Shown here piece after piece: positions 25,445 through 37,169 of a DNA stretch of 64,000 nucleotides (position 1 is the stretch's first letter; every line of letters starts with the position of its first letter). The translations under genes were made by a program, and so were the position numbers. The notes beneath the pieces were generated by a model that was not told the origin of the DNA, did not search any database, and was given only the letters and a program-made list of their open reading frames with translations. This DNA comes from Adiantum capillus-veneris (taxonomy: Eukaryota; Streptophyta; Polypodiopsida; Polypodiales; Pteridaceae): the NCBI GenBank assembly GCA_014529385.2, contig CM043956.1, positions 63,308,620-63,372,619 on the forward strand, in the 5' to 3' direction.

Positions 25445-25990
25445 AGGATGTCCCTCTCCGATCACCTCTGCAAAAATGGTGCAATGCAAAAGAAAACGGT
25501 TCTCCGAGATGCCCGCACAGTGCAGCTCCTTTCTTGTCTCTTGAACGACGCTCAAACCGGGGGGAGGGTGAGGGGGCGACGCTTTCATCACGGTGGGGAG
25601 TTCAAAAACGCAGACAAAACGAATGACCTCTTGGCTGACTACATGTGTGAGCTAGGGCTAGAAAAATACATTTTCCTCAATTGGTGAAAGTAACGCCAAA
25701 CTTTAAATTCTCTCGGGCTCTAAGTCCAAGGCATCCCTCTCCGATCACCTCTGAAAAAAGCTGCAGTGCAAAAGAAAACGGGTCTTTGAGATGCTCGCGC
25801 AATGCAGCTCCTTTCTTGCCTCTTGAACAACGCTCGAACCGGGGGGAGGTGAGGGGGGCGATGCTTTCATCATGGTGGGGCGTTTAAAAGCGCAAACAAA
25901 CGAACGACCTCTTTGCTGATTGCATGTGCGAGCCAGGGCTAGAAAAATACATTTTCCTCAATCGGTGAAAGTAAGGCCAAACTTTAAATT
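25445..25990 (+). repeat. ~278-bp tandem duplication, diverged copies
   Basis: The segment starting CCCTCTCCGATCACCTCTG at 25451 recurs at 25735, followed by parallel sequence to the TTTAAATTCTC-CGGG motif (25700-25717 and 25983-25998). Divergence is clearly greater than in the neighbouring 273-bp duplication, so this one is older. Confidence 0.85.
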
Positions 25991-26166
25991 CTCCCGGGCT
26001 TTAATCCAAATTTGAAGCTTTTGCCGGTAATTTCTCTAAAAGATGTGTAAATTTTCTGTTTACTTGAAGGCAAGCTAATGGGGGAAGGGATTTCGGCCCC
26101 TCCCCTCGCCCACGTGTCAGCAGGAGAAAGCTTCTGGTGTGTCCGCCGATCCGCCATGATAGTAGC

Positions 26167-26522
<356 letters not shown>

Positions 26523-27066
26523 GCACTCCTATGAGCAGGGCGACCTCCATCGCAAAGGTAATCTACAGATCTCATGTTGTCAATATGTATATCGCCTTGA
26601 GAGGGAGAGATGAGGCCTCTTCTTCGAAATTGTACAAGGCCGCAGGCTCTGAAGTGACAGAAGGAGGGTCGAGAGAGGTGGAAACTCGGCTAGCTTGCGG
26701 TGGTGCAGTATTGCAGGTGGGCTGAGGATGGATGGGAAGGGGTGAAAGGACATAGGAAGCCTGAGAGCGAAGCCATGGCCAGGATGAAGGTGGTCAAGAG
26801 GCATGCACGGGCTGAGGTATTTGTACAGGTAGCCATATGAACAAAGATTCTCAAGTACTGTTGCGAGTCGAGCTCATGCGCCTAGTGTGCCTCTCTAATT
26901 TATGCTTTGGAGATCTTGTGAGTCTAGCGGGTTGTTGTTGCCGATGCTGGTGCGTAGTAATGCTAGAGCTTTGCTAATGCTGTATATTTGCATTATCGAT
27001 ATATCTGTTCGAAGTTTCTAGATCTCCCTCTCCTTTGTGCAGTGATTCATGGTCCGGTGAGTCAAC

Positions 27067-27068
<2 letters not shown>

Positions 27069-27161
<93 letters not shown>

Positions 27162-27458
27162 TCACTCAATCACTGTCCCTTTTTATTGCTGAATTTAGGT
27201 CAGTAAAAATATTTTCCTTTGTTGAAATCTTATCTTCCTATAGTAAATTCTGCTATGTCCCCACTTACCTATATCTTGGAGGACCTGGCCTTGAGCCTGC
27301 GCGTCTGCTCTCACTAGAGTATATTACCGCGCTTGTTCCACGAGTATAAACAACTGCTGGTGCGCTACAGTGCAATCCGACTCTCTCTCTGTCTCTCTCT
27401 CTCTCTCTTTTTGCCTACACAAAAGAAACACACAAAAAATGTAGCACAGAAAGAGGCT

Positions 27459-27521
<63 letters not shown>
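27069..27521. repeat. (TC)n-(AC)n and (AC)n microsatellites
   Basis: (TC)n to about 27104 followed by (AC)n to about 27152, and (AC)n at about 27462-27521. Confidence 0.95.
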
Positions 27522-27524
<3 letters not shown>

Positions 27525-28143
27525 ATCATTGGTGAGGGATGCACATCTCTTTCAGCATTCTTCTCTCCGGGAGAAGCAACTTAGACTTTGATGGTACTTG
27601 CAAGAGATCATCATCGCAATACACACGCGCGCATGCGCACACTTACACAAAATGCAGAGATGCAGTTACAAGATAGGTTCCAAAGGAGCCTTAAGGGCAT
27701 GTCATAATTGGGTTTTCTACGCCCGTGCATTTCCTCAAAGAGAAATCTCATCAAAGCCCAGTGTGTTTCTTTGGCATCCCCACCCCTTCTTCCAAGGTTC
27801 TCCTCCTCTAAAAGAAGGGTGGAGAGATCTTTGGTTTAAAGTAGTCCCAATGCTCATAGGGCATCGAGCGTGAGACGTTTATTGTTTCCCTCTCTGTCTC
27901 TCTCGCTTTCGCAGGCAGTGTGAGAGCTTCTGTGTATGTCTCCTGCAAACCAAGGGAGGCAAAGCACAAAATATAGAGGTTGACGCATGTCTCAAGGCAA
28001 TGCTCTAAGCGTATGGCAAGAGGGGAACCGGAGGGGAGAGAGAGAGAGAATTTATTGATCTGCTTTTATGAAATTTATCAAGAGCGAGGGGTTTTAGGGT
28101 AAGAGGGGCCATGCCGCCGCCGAGGGCGGCGCCGTCTTACTAG

Positions 28144-28609
28144 TATTTTATAAGGAAGGGCTCAATTTATTTTGAAGGTGGATAAGAAGAACATATCCAT
28201 CTCCATACTCTCAATGTAAAGTAAATGCAATAGCTTAAGCTCTAAGAAACTCAATTTTTTCAAAACTCACGAACGTGAGTATATTATATTAGAACCCAAA
28301 AGAATTACAAATACTAGTCATGCTTACGAGGAGCCATGACATCTTCTAGCAAACACTTAATGTGATTCGTCAAGGATCACATTATGCTAGAAGACAACTT
28401 CATCAACTGAATCACTAAAGGGTACTCTTCCTAGGTAAGAGTAGTATATGATTGTGCTCCAAACTATATTTTCTCAATGTGAAGTAGAACAACTTCTTAC
28501 CTGAATCAATTGCCTTGGATCACACTTGCGAAGAAAGTCTCACTTGGCATTCACTAAAAATGTCATCCTTTCAACTTTATTCAATATTACTCGTACTAGT
28601 CTATAGGCA
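28144..28609. other. No gene; spacer between Helitron and Copia element
   Basis: AT-rich, with a small perfect hairpin ACTCACG-AA-CGTGAGT near 28265-28280. No other feature seen. Confidence 0.5.
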
Positions 28610-28614
28610 CTACC

Positions 28615-28935
28615 TGTTGAGATGTCGAGCTCTACATCTTGAGCTGGCATCCACTACGAGTCTTGGCCGCTTACGACATTTACTCACTGGCGTGTTAGGT
28701 GACCGACATGGAGGATCTCTGCCAGTGATTCTATAGCTGGACTACACTTATAGTGCCAGCCTAGTACGCTTCTAGCGTGTTCACACTTAGTGACTGCATG
28801 TACATATGTGCTACTTTTCAGCTTTAGCACTTAGTCATTTTGTACTCTCTTTTCTGTGAAAAGAAGAAGAAGCTTTCCATCTCTCTATGCTTTGTGCTTG
28901 TCTTGTGTAGCTCTCTTGCATCCTCATTCTTTACA
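28615..28935 (+). repeat. 5' LTR of the first Copia element
   Basis: Starts TGTTGAGATGTCGAGCTC and ends CATTCTTTACA; matched by 40202-40522. It is followed directly by the primer-binding site. Confidence 0.95.
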
Positions 28936-28948
28936 TGGTATCAGAGCC
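28936..28948 (+). promoter_or_regulatory. Primer-binding site (initiator tRNA-Met type)
   Basis: TGGTATCAGAGCC directly after the LTR matches the 3' end complement of plant initiator tRNA-Met, the usual Copia primer. Confidence 0.9.
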
Positions 28949-29068
28949 TGGTGCAGGCAAGAGAGGCTAAGAGAGCAAGAGCATCACAATCCCTTCGTTC
29001 TCAATCCACGACTAGTTTCTGAACAGGTCTCCAAAGTGCAGTACACAGAGATTTACTATACAAGTACA

Positions 29069-30687
29069 ATGGTTGTATGTACGCTTGATTGTGGACACTC
29101 GTTGAGTGTAGAAAGCGTTACAGGTACCACGATAGTAGGTTCAGCAGATTTGCAGGTTTTTGCAGATTGCAGCTATTTTGTCTTAGTGCTTCAAGAGTCT
29201 GACGGTTTCAATCAGATTGTCACTGAGAAGCTTGAGAAAAATAACTACCCTGCATGGAAGTTCAGAATAACTAATTTCCTAAAAGAAAAAGGTTATTGGG
29301 ACTATGTAGAAGGAGACAATGAAAAGGAACCAGAGATTCCCGTGGCAAATGCTACTATACAGCAGAACAAAGGAAAGCTTTGAGGGACTGGCAACAAGGC
29401 CAAAGAAAATTGATGTATTGGCTTTCTATGAGCATCATAGATGGCATGATGGGCTATCTACAGGATGCTGAAACCCCCGCCATTGCATGGAAAAACTTAG
29501 GCAGAGTGTTCGAGGTGAACACCAAGTCCAGGAAGATTCAACTAAAGTCGGAGCTAAATCAAGTTAAGAGGAACAACCTCTCAATCAATGATTATTCCTT
29601 GAAAATCAAGAGTATCATTGAGGCTCTTGGATCTATTAAAGTCTTAGTGGAAGACGATGACATTGTCCGTGCATGCTTGGATGGTCTAGGAGATGAGTAT
29701 GTACATTTCAGGTCTTCCATGAATACAAGAGACGACATCCCCGTGTTCCAAGATTTGATTTCTATGCTTATTCTTGAGGAGAAGAACCTTGACACATCTT
29801 CTTCTCATGGCAGAAATAATTCTGAACAGGCCTTCTATTCTAACTCCAAGAGAGGTAGAGGTAGAGGTAGTGGTCGAGGCCCAAGGGGTTCCAGGGGCCA
29901 ATTTCAAGAAGGTCAATCAAATCAAAACAATACAGGTGGCAGGGGAAACCAGTCTCAAGGCAGGGGGAGTCAAAGAGGTCGTGGTGCAGGATCCAGCAGG
30001 CAGCAACATACTGCAGATAGCAGAGAATGTTGGACTTGTGGTGAAAGAGGTCACATGTCACGTGACTATCCAAAGGGAAAATCAAGTGGAAAGAGAGAAC
30101 AAGACAACTATGCATCTACTAGCAGAGATGCAGATGACAGCAAAAATGAGCACATGTTTGTTATGCAGCATGTAATGAATACAATGACTGAAGAGAATTC
30201 CACCCAAGATGATGTTTGGTATGTGGATTCAGGTGCCTCTAATCACATGACGTCTCGTGGAGAGTGGTTTAGAGATATGCGCAAACCAGATGTGTCAGGC
30301 TATGTGTAGACAGGAGATGACACAGCTCACCTCATTGCTCATGTAGGGGACATACCTCTAAATACGAAGAGTGGGAAATCAAAGTACTTAGCAGATGTAC
30401 TTCATGTCCCAAACATTACAAAGAATCTTGTTTCTGTTGGACAAATGGTTGAGCAGGGTTTGCAGGTTTGCTTCAATCCAAATGGCTGTTATGTAGAAGA
30501 TTTCCAGAATGGCTGTAAGCTGATCACATAGGGCAAATGTGTGGGCAGAATGTTTACGCTGAATGTAGACATGCCTCAGGTAAAAGCTGCATTATTTGCA
30601 CAGGTCACAGGTGTTGTGGCTGATGTTGACATTTGGCACAAACGCATTGGCCATGTCAATGAGCAGAGATTGCGTAGCATGCAATCA
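29069..30687 (+). pseudogene. gag-pol: Copia gag, zinc knuckle, protease and first half of GAG-pre-integrase
   Basis: Gag begins at the ATG at 29069; NYPAWKFRITNFLKEKGYWDYV marks its N-terminal domain (20 or fewer residues conserved in the family). A frameshift near 29370 moves the reading to the frame that runs 29380-30309 (FEVNTKSRKIQLK, an RGRGRGSGRG basic stretch). The zinc knuckle CWTCGERGHMSRDY has Tyr in place of the fourth metal ligand. The aspartic protease motif is DVWYVDSGASNHM. In-frame TAG codons lie at 30307-30309 and 30528-30530. The last block, DIWHKRIGHVNEQRLRSMQSH, is the histidine half of the GAG-pre-integrase domain and stops exactly at the CACTA insertion (30687). Confidence 0.9.
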
Positions 30688-30738
30688 CACTACAAGAGGC
30701 TATTCATATTAGCGACGCTCACACAGCGACGCTCAAAA
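30688..30738 (+). repeat. Left CACTA terminal repeat and subterminal motifs
   Basis: CACTACAAGAGG followed by two copies of AGCGACGCTC (30711-30720 and 30726-30735). Subterminal repeats of this kind bind TNPA in characterised EnSpm elements. Confidence 0.9.
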
Positions 30739-30834
30739 AAAAAAAATCCCGATGTCGCTATAACAGAGAGAGCCCAAAAACTCAGATCTCATATTTGAGT
30801 TTTTCGGCGCCCTCAAGCAAGGAGCAGGTAACGC

Positions 30835-30868
30835 TCTCCCTCTCTCTCTCTCTCTCTCTCTTTCTTCT

Positions 30869-30930
<62 letters not shown>

Positions 30931-30992
30931 AGAGGAAGGAGAGCCAGGTATGCTCCTTCCCTCTCCTCACTCTCATGTTCCCTTCCCCTCTT

Positions 30993-31049
<57 letters not shown>

Positions 31050-31056
31050 TAGTGTT

Positions 31057-31101
<45 letters not shown>
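30835..31101. repeat. (TC)n, (AC)n and (GA)n microsatellites in the CACTA element
   Basis: (TC)n at about 30837-30861, (AC)n at 30872-30925, (TC)n-(AC)n at about 31003-31050 and (GA)n at about 31061-31101. The frames over them, including the 177-codon minus-strand one, are artefacts. Confidence 0.95.
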
Positions 31102-31106
<5 letters not shown>

Positions 31107-31157
31107 TACAAACATAAACAAAAACGCACACACACATACATAAACAAAGAATGCACA

Positions 31158-31340
31158 CACACATTGAGAGAGGAAAAGAGAGAGAGAGCATGCATAAACA
31201 AAAAACGCACACATTGAGAGAGGAAAAGAGAGAGAGAACATGCATAAACAAAAAACGCACACATTGAGAGAGGAAAAGAGAGAGAAAACATGCATAAACA
31301 AAAAAACGCACACACATTGAGAGAGAAAGAGAGAGAAACT
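31158..31340. repeat. ~50-bp tandem repeat, about four units
   Basis: Each unit reads ACATTGAGAGAGGAAAAGAG, an (AG)n stretch, then CATGCATAAACAAAAAACGC. Units start near 31161, 31210, 31261 and 31314 (last one partial). Confidence 0.9.
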
Positions 31341-31499
31341 AATTTAACGTCGTAGGAAACTAATTAAAATTAAAAGACCTAAAGATCTAGCCGACGAGGA
31401 GTTGAACTCAAGACCTATTATTCAAGAGGGAAATGGCATAACCAATCTATCATACTTGGCATGGGTGATAGAAAGGTTATACCATTTATCTCTTTTTAT

Positions 31500-31722
31500 T
31501 GGCACACACATCCACACACGCGCACACACACAAGAAGAAGAGAGTTATAACGTCGTAGGAAACTATCCTAAAAGACGTTAAAGATTAGGTTAGATGTAGA
31601 CTTACGTTAAATTGGATTTAGGTTTATTTAAGTTAAATTAGATTAGATTTAGGTTTATTTTTAGTTAGATTTACGTTTATTTACGCTAGATTTAGATTTA
31701 CGTTATATTAGATTAGATTTAG
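31500..31722 (+). repeat. AT-rich repeat flanking the captured gene, left copy
   Basis: Contains AAGAAGAAGAGAGTT, AACGTCGTAGGAAACTATCC, AAAGATTAGGTTAGATGTAG and a run of GATTTAGGTTTA variants. The same modules recur to the right of the HIPP fragment at 32160-32386. Confidence 0.8.
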
Positions 31723-31731
31723 GTCTCCATA

Positions 31732-32083
31732 GACTGCGATGCCTGCATGAAGCGGGTGAAGAAAGCCCTCAATGGAATATAGGGTATTGCTGCCTTCACT
31801 CATGGTGGGCTCCGTCGATCCAAAAGTACTGGTGAAATGTCTTCAGAAGATAGGGAAGAAGGTGGATCTTCAGGGCGGCAAGAGTCACTACATCCCCGAC
31901 AATGACCATCTAGACAACCTCTAGTCATTCAACAGCAACTTCAAAGTTAGTAACAAGAGCAAGAACGGTCCAAAGGGCCAATTGCTGTCGTCAGATGTGG
32001 ACGGAGATGAGGCAGCGTCACCGCCGGAAGTTAACTCTCACATCTTTAGTGATGAGAATGCCAACTCTTGCCGAGTTATGTGA
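31732..32083 (+). pseudogene. Captured HIPP-like gene fragment (heavy-metal-associated domain plus CaaX box)
   Basis: The translation starts DCDACMKRVKKALNGI, the metal-binding CxxC helix of an HMA domain. After a TAG (31780-31782) and a +1 frame change comes GSVDPKVLVKCLQKIGKKVD, the second half of the HMA fold. A second TAG follows at 31922-31924. The same frame then runs through a variable hydrophilic linker to NANSCRVM and a TGA (32081-32083). A Cys-Arg-Val-Met end is a CaaX prenylation box. HMA domain plus C-terminal CaaX is the hallmark of HIPPs, plant metal-binding proteins. The ATAG before the first codon looks like a splice acceptor, so an upstream exon is probably missing. The fragment lies between two copies of the element's own AT-rich repeat, so it was captured by the transposon. 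Confidence 0.8.
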
Positions 32084-32159
32084 AAAATTATGTGTTAAAT
32101 AAGTTTTAAGGTTCTTATAATCCCTGTTAGTTTAGTTCTTTGTTTTTAATATAACATAA

Positions 32160-32386
32160 TTTACGTTAGATTTAGATTTATGTTATATTAGATTAGACTT
32201 AGGTTTATTTAGGTTTACCCACACACACACACACACACAAGAAGAAGAGAGTTTTAACGTCGTAGAAAACTATCCCAAAAGACGTTAAAGATTAGGTTAG
32301 ATGTAGACTTACATTAAATTAGATTTAGGTTTATTTTTAGTTAGATTTACGTTTATTTAGATTTATGCTTATTTACGTTAGATCGA
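32160..32386 (+). repeat. AT-rich repeat flanking the captured gene, right copy
   Basis: GATTTAGATTTATGTTATAT at 32168 matches 31686; from the AC-rich stretch (32219) on it parallels 31525-31680 including AACGTCGTAG and AAAGATTAGGTTAGATGTAG. Confidence 0.8.
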
Positions 32387-32670
32387 GTCCACGCAAGAAT
32401 TACTTACGGTTTAGGATTTAGAGTTAGACGAAAAGTGAAAAGATCTACTGTGAAAAGATGTTAAGATGTTGTAAAGTGCTACAGCTGGAGAAGAGGCAAA
32501 GGGGTTTTGTCCACTACATGCAGTATCATGTAGACGTGGGTCTGTATATTTCTTGTACCCACAAATATAGGTATTGACCAATAAAGACGAGATTATAACC
32601 CGGTGGTTCTGATCTCCGTGCACCTCTAGACCGAGGTGTGCGGGGATTGGACATGACTAGAGAATGTGAG

Positions 32671-32704
<34 letters not shown>

Positions 32705-32766
32705 GACGAATAATGCCAATAGAATATTAAATTTGTTGTCCAGGTTATAAGATTTTTATCCTCATT

Positions 32767-35217
32767 ATGAGTAGTGACGAGGATGTGGGACCGTCCAACC
32801 GAAACACCTATCTCTCAACGAGGGTCTTATGTCCTTGTAATCAATGCAAGCATGCTGTGCGATGGACAAGACGTGTTTCTTTGCAGCACGTTCGCGAATT
32901 TGGCGAGTTCGATCCATCTATTATAGATCGAGTTGTTGCCAATTATAACTCGTCGGACTCTGACGCTGGCCAACAAGCACAATCTTGCAACCCAATAGAC
33001 GTGTTCGCAGGCGCTTTGGTCAAGCAGCATATGTGAGGCCACAAGATGTAGCCTCTAACAGCTCGGGGAATGATCATGCAGAGCACATTCCCAACGAGGC
33101 AATGTTTGAGCCCGAGATTGATGAAATGATCGAGACGATCATGGATTCAGAAAGGCTTATCTATGATGATATGAAAAGTGAAGCCGATACGCCATTGTAT
33201 AATGGAGCACGTATGTCTAGATTGAAAGCACTCTTGGTTCTTCTCAACATGCAGGCAAAGTTTGGATGGAGTGACACTAGCGTCACAGCGCTTTTCGGGT
33301 GATCTATTACAATTAGTTTACTTTAATAAAACTCTAAATGTATAATGATCTGATAGATTTTTACACGACTGTATTGTATTTTTATGTTGTGTAGATTGCT
33401 TAAAGAGCACATACTACCAGCTGACAATGTGATGCCAGATTCCCGAGATGAAGCAAGAAAGATTTTGCGAAACTTGGGGATGGATTACAATTCTCTCCAC
33501 GCTTGTCCTAATGACTGCATTCTTTTCAGAGGGGAATACATAGACATGGAGAAGTGTCCGAAATGTGATTCCGAAAGATATCGAGTAGATATCCACGGGA
33601 CAAAAATTCCACAAAAGGTTTTGCGACATTTTCCTCTGCTTTTTCGCATCAAGCATTTCTTCGAATGTAAGTCCATGGCCGCCCTAGCATCATGGCATGA
33701 GGAGAATAAATCTTCGGATGGTGTGCTACGAATTCCTGCAGATTGCGTAGCCTGGAAACATATACATGGAACATGGTCGGATTTTGCCAGGGAAGCTCGA
33801 AATTTGCGCTTAGGCCTGGCTATGGATGGCGTAAATCCATTTGGTCAAAGATCAACGTCTTACAGTGTATGGCCCGTTGTCATCGTCAACTACAACATTC
33901 CCCCGTGGTTGACTACGAAGAAGGGGCACCTATGGCTAAGCTTGATTGTGCCAGGGCGATATAAAGTGGAGAATATGGATGTGTATCTTCGTCCACTATT
34001 GGAAGAGCTACAACAATTGTGGATTGGCATAGAGGTGGTGGATATGAGCCGACACACAGGACGACGGAATGCTTTGATCAGAGGCATTCTAATGTGGACC
34101 ATGCATGACTATCCCGGGCTAACAGAATGCTCAGGTGATCTATTGACACTCCTCACTCAGACACTGTAAATCTTGTTTTTTCCCATAGTTGATCTATTAT
34201 CATGTGTATACATGCAGGGCTTCAAACAAGCGGATACAGAGCATGTGTCACATGTGGACCTAGACTGAATGCACGTAGGGCGCCCTCACTGAAGAAGAAA
34301 ATCTACGAAGGTCATCAAGCGTATCTTCCAGAGAATCATGTGTTACGCGACAGCTTTTTGGGAAGAGAGCCACCAAGGATGTCTGCACAAGCATGGTTAG
34401 AGCAGAAGGAGATGTGCGATGACGGATTACCTCCAGGGATGAAGAGACTATCTCTATGGTACGAGTTACCATACTGGCCCCGACTCATGATCAATCACTT
34501 GATCGATCCAATGCACATATTCAAGAATGTGGGTAATCTACTATGGGACCATCTGACCGGCAAGAAAGATACTTTGGGAGTCAGAGTTGACCTTAGAAAT
34601 GTGGATCGTATGGAGCAATATTGGCCGCAAACAGCGTCTGATGGATCGATAAAACTCCCTAAAGCACCATGGATTTTCACAGGAGCCCAAGAACGCAAAG
34701 TAAAAGAGACCATTCGATCTTTGCGGACCCCCACTCGCGTAATGCACTCGCTCCGAACGTGTTTTACTAAAGAAGGAAAGCTTACCGGTTTGAAGTCACA
34801 CGATTGGCATAAAATGTGTTAGGTACGTTCATAGTGGACTTTAATATCATTGCATAAAATGTGGACTTTAATATCATTGCTGCACATACTTTACAGTTTA
34901 TTTTACCGGTTGCCATTGAGGGATGTTTGTCTCTCGACATCCGTAACACAATCTACAAACTTGCAAAGCTGGTGCAATGGATCTCACAAAAGGAGATCAA
35001 CGTAGACTCCATACCATTCGACAAACTAAATGCTGCGGAGATTGTGTGCATGTTTGAGAAACATTTTCCTACTACCATGCTAACCATTCAGGTGCATCTT
35101 CTTGTTCACATAGTTGATGAGGTGGAAATAGCTGGCACAGTTCATTCCAGATGGATGTTCTTCTTAGTTATGCGAAGTTATGCTGAGTTATGCGAGGATG
35201 AGAGAGAGATCTCTTAA
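32767..35217 (+). pseudogene. CACTA transposase (TNPD/Transposase_21 type), multi-exon, broken
   Basis: The N-terminal exon starts MSSDEDVGPS and has the transposase-associated zinc motif VLCPCNQCKHA and LQHVREFGEFDPS. A frame change near 32990 leads to PLYNGARMSRLKALLVLLN (to 33300), the usual start of the transposase core. An intron lies at about 33300-33394. The next exon has CPNDCILFRGEYIDMEKCPKC, then a second intron (about 34135-34217; AG before GGCTTCAAACAAGC). The following exon has CVTCGPRLNARR and LIDPMHIFKNVGNLLWDHLTGK, and ends HDWHKMC with a stop at 34820-34822. A third intron to ...TTTACAG (34896) leads to LPVAIEG and VHLLVHIVDEVEIAGTVHSRW, the start of the DUF4218 region. It then shifts out of frame and stops at 35217. 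In characterised CACTA elements this protein cuts the ends. Confidence 0.85.
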
Positions 35218-35489
35218 AGCCACAAATATTGTATTTGAACAATTTTTCTCCGTGTTGTAAAAGCTCTGGCTCTCTAAGTACCTTCCATGGTGTATAACGC
35301 TCTTTTCTACTCGCGCTCACATCTTTTGATTGAAAATTCTGAGTTTTCGACTTGCCTCTTCTATCACTCAATTCATTGCGTCATTGTATTTATATGCGTC
35401 ATTACGTCATTGTATTTAATGGTCTTTGCGTCATTGTCTACTCTATTCATTCAATATTAAGTATAAATATTCGTGTGTTTAATGCAGGT

Positions 35490-36800
35490 ATGGATGATGA
35501 GGAGTTTCTTTCTTCTTTGTCACCGTAGCAGAGACAGTGGTACGTGGAGCGTCATCGCTCTGGCGCATCATCGCGCGTTCCTACTCCATCCGCATCTCCC
35601 TCTCTTTCGGAGCATTCGGCGCGCTCCGAAGCTTCGATGTTGACGAGACGATCTTCACACTCGTCTAGACACCGGCGCTCTAGTGGTGGCGGTGGCAGTT
35701 GTTGTGGGGATTCCGCCGCCGATGCCTCCACACCGCCTCGTGTTCGACGAGGCTCTTTACCCTCCCCTTCTTTGCCCGCCCCCACACCAGCCACAGCATC
35801 GCCATCTACGCCAGGTTTTGCACGACTGACTGTTCCTAGCAGCTACACACCTCTACCTACTCCGCCAGGAGCCACCCCACTCGACACTCCTCGCTTCGGG
35901 GCCCAGAGGCCGGTGGAGACACCTGACATCTGTACCCCCATCGACACGCCGCTAGAGACCCCTGCCGGGACACCCAGGTTCACGCGTCACCGGCCAGAGG
36001 GCTTGCCTTACTCCGTCGACTTCAGCGGCGGCATCATCATGGATGATGACGGCAAGAAGGTGATCTCGCGCATGCGTGGTCTTTGCTCTTAGCTGTTTAG
36101 ACACTACATACTAAACAAATGGAGTGAAGTACCAAGTGATTTAAAAGCCAGAGTCATCAGCATACTTCATGATGAGTTTCCCGTTCCAGCATGGGATCAG
36201 CGCCTCAATGAAGACCTGATGAAGATTCGAATGCGCGAATACTGCAAACACAAGCGTTTCGAAGTGCAAAAAGTAATCAAGCATGGGTGGAACAGGCCAG
36301 ATTGGCTGGCCAAAGAAGATTGGAAGAATGCGAAGAAAGCAGCGCGCGAGAATCCCAACAAGTGGAAGCAACAAAAGGATGCAGCCAGAGCCCGAGTAGA
36401 GGCAGGGAGCTCGCACCACTTGGGGAGCGGTGGATGGACATCATTTGAGGCCGATTTTGTAATTGTTTTCGCATTGCTCTTTATGTTCGATAGTTTAGGG
36501 TTTATGAGTTTTTTAATTCTAACATAATGAAATCTTTGTATGTTTTGACAGTGGTCGATGACAGGACGTGATCCCACACCGTACGAGTGTCAGTACGCAG
36601 GCAGGAAGGGCTTAAACGCCCTGATGGACATTCTCAGTTCTCGCGGCGGCATGGTTAGTATTAGGGTTTACTCTTTTCTATTTTTTGTATTGTTTTATAA
36701 ATGGCGTTATATGTTTATACTTACTGAAAGCTGTCTTATTGTCTTTTTTTGCAGAATCCGACAAATACGCCGCTTGGACGCGATGAGTCGTCTGACTAGA
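35490..36800 (+). pseudogene. TNPA-like DNA-binding protein (Transposase_24 type) of the CACTA element
   Basis: Starts at ATG 35490 (MDDEEFLSSLSP) after a TAATGCAG acceptor. The same frame continues past a TAG at 35526-35528 and another at 36090-36092. The first third is Pro/Ser/Thr/Arg-rich and low complexity. From about 36095 it reads LFRHYILNKWSEVPSDLKA, then REYCKHKRFEVQK and AARENPNKWKQQKDAAR followed by GSGGWTSFEADF, the conserved core of plant En/Spm Transposase_24 proteins. Two introns follow (about 36459-36551 and 36656-36754), ending with NPTNTPLGRDESSD and a stop. TNPA proteins bind subterminal repeats to bring the ends together. The two in-frame TAG codons make this copy non-functional as read. 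Confidence 0.75.
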
Positions 36801-37169
36801 CGACATCAGTTTAGCCGTAGCTAGATAGCATTACTTTAGGGTTTCTCATAGCTTATGTATCATGAGACGGATTTTATACGTCTTTTTGAACCATGTATAT
36901 TATTACATTTGTCACCGTAGTTCATTTTGTCAATCAATTCTTTATGCCTATGATGTTGTACAATTGTCATTATTACATTTGCCAATCAATTCATTTTGCC
37001 TATGATGTGTACAATTGTCAATTTTACGCTTGTCAATTTTTCAAACAATGCGTCTTGTGGGTGACTATTTTGGGTCTATTATCTACCCTTGCACTTTTTT
37101 TAAAAAGTGAATCAAGTACAATATGGTTGATGGGTGGCAAGGCATTCAATGCCCTATCACCAAAAAAAA
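36801..37169. other. CACTA 3' non-coding region
   Basis: AT-rich, with direct repeats of ACAATTGTCA and ATTACATTTGYCA-type sequence (about 36900-37035). No gene seen. Confidence 0.5.

Noticed and set aside
28856-29068. Coding sequence before the first Copia gag ATG, overlapping the LTR
   Set aside because: The frame crosses the LTR end and the primer-binding site; the gag start at 29069 is more plausible.
31380-31460. tRNA-like sequence on the minus strand (TAGATTGGTTATGCC and GAGTTCAACTCC)
   Set aside because: The A- and B-box-like parts are suggestive, but the acceptor and T stems pair poorly. At best it is a decayed tRNA-derived repeat.
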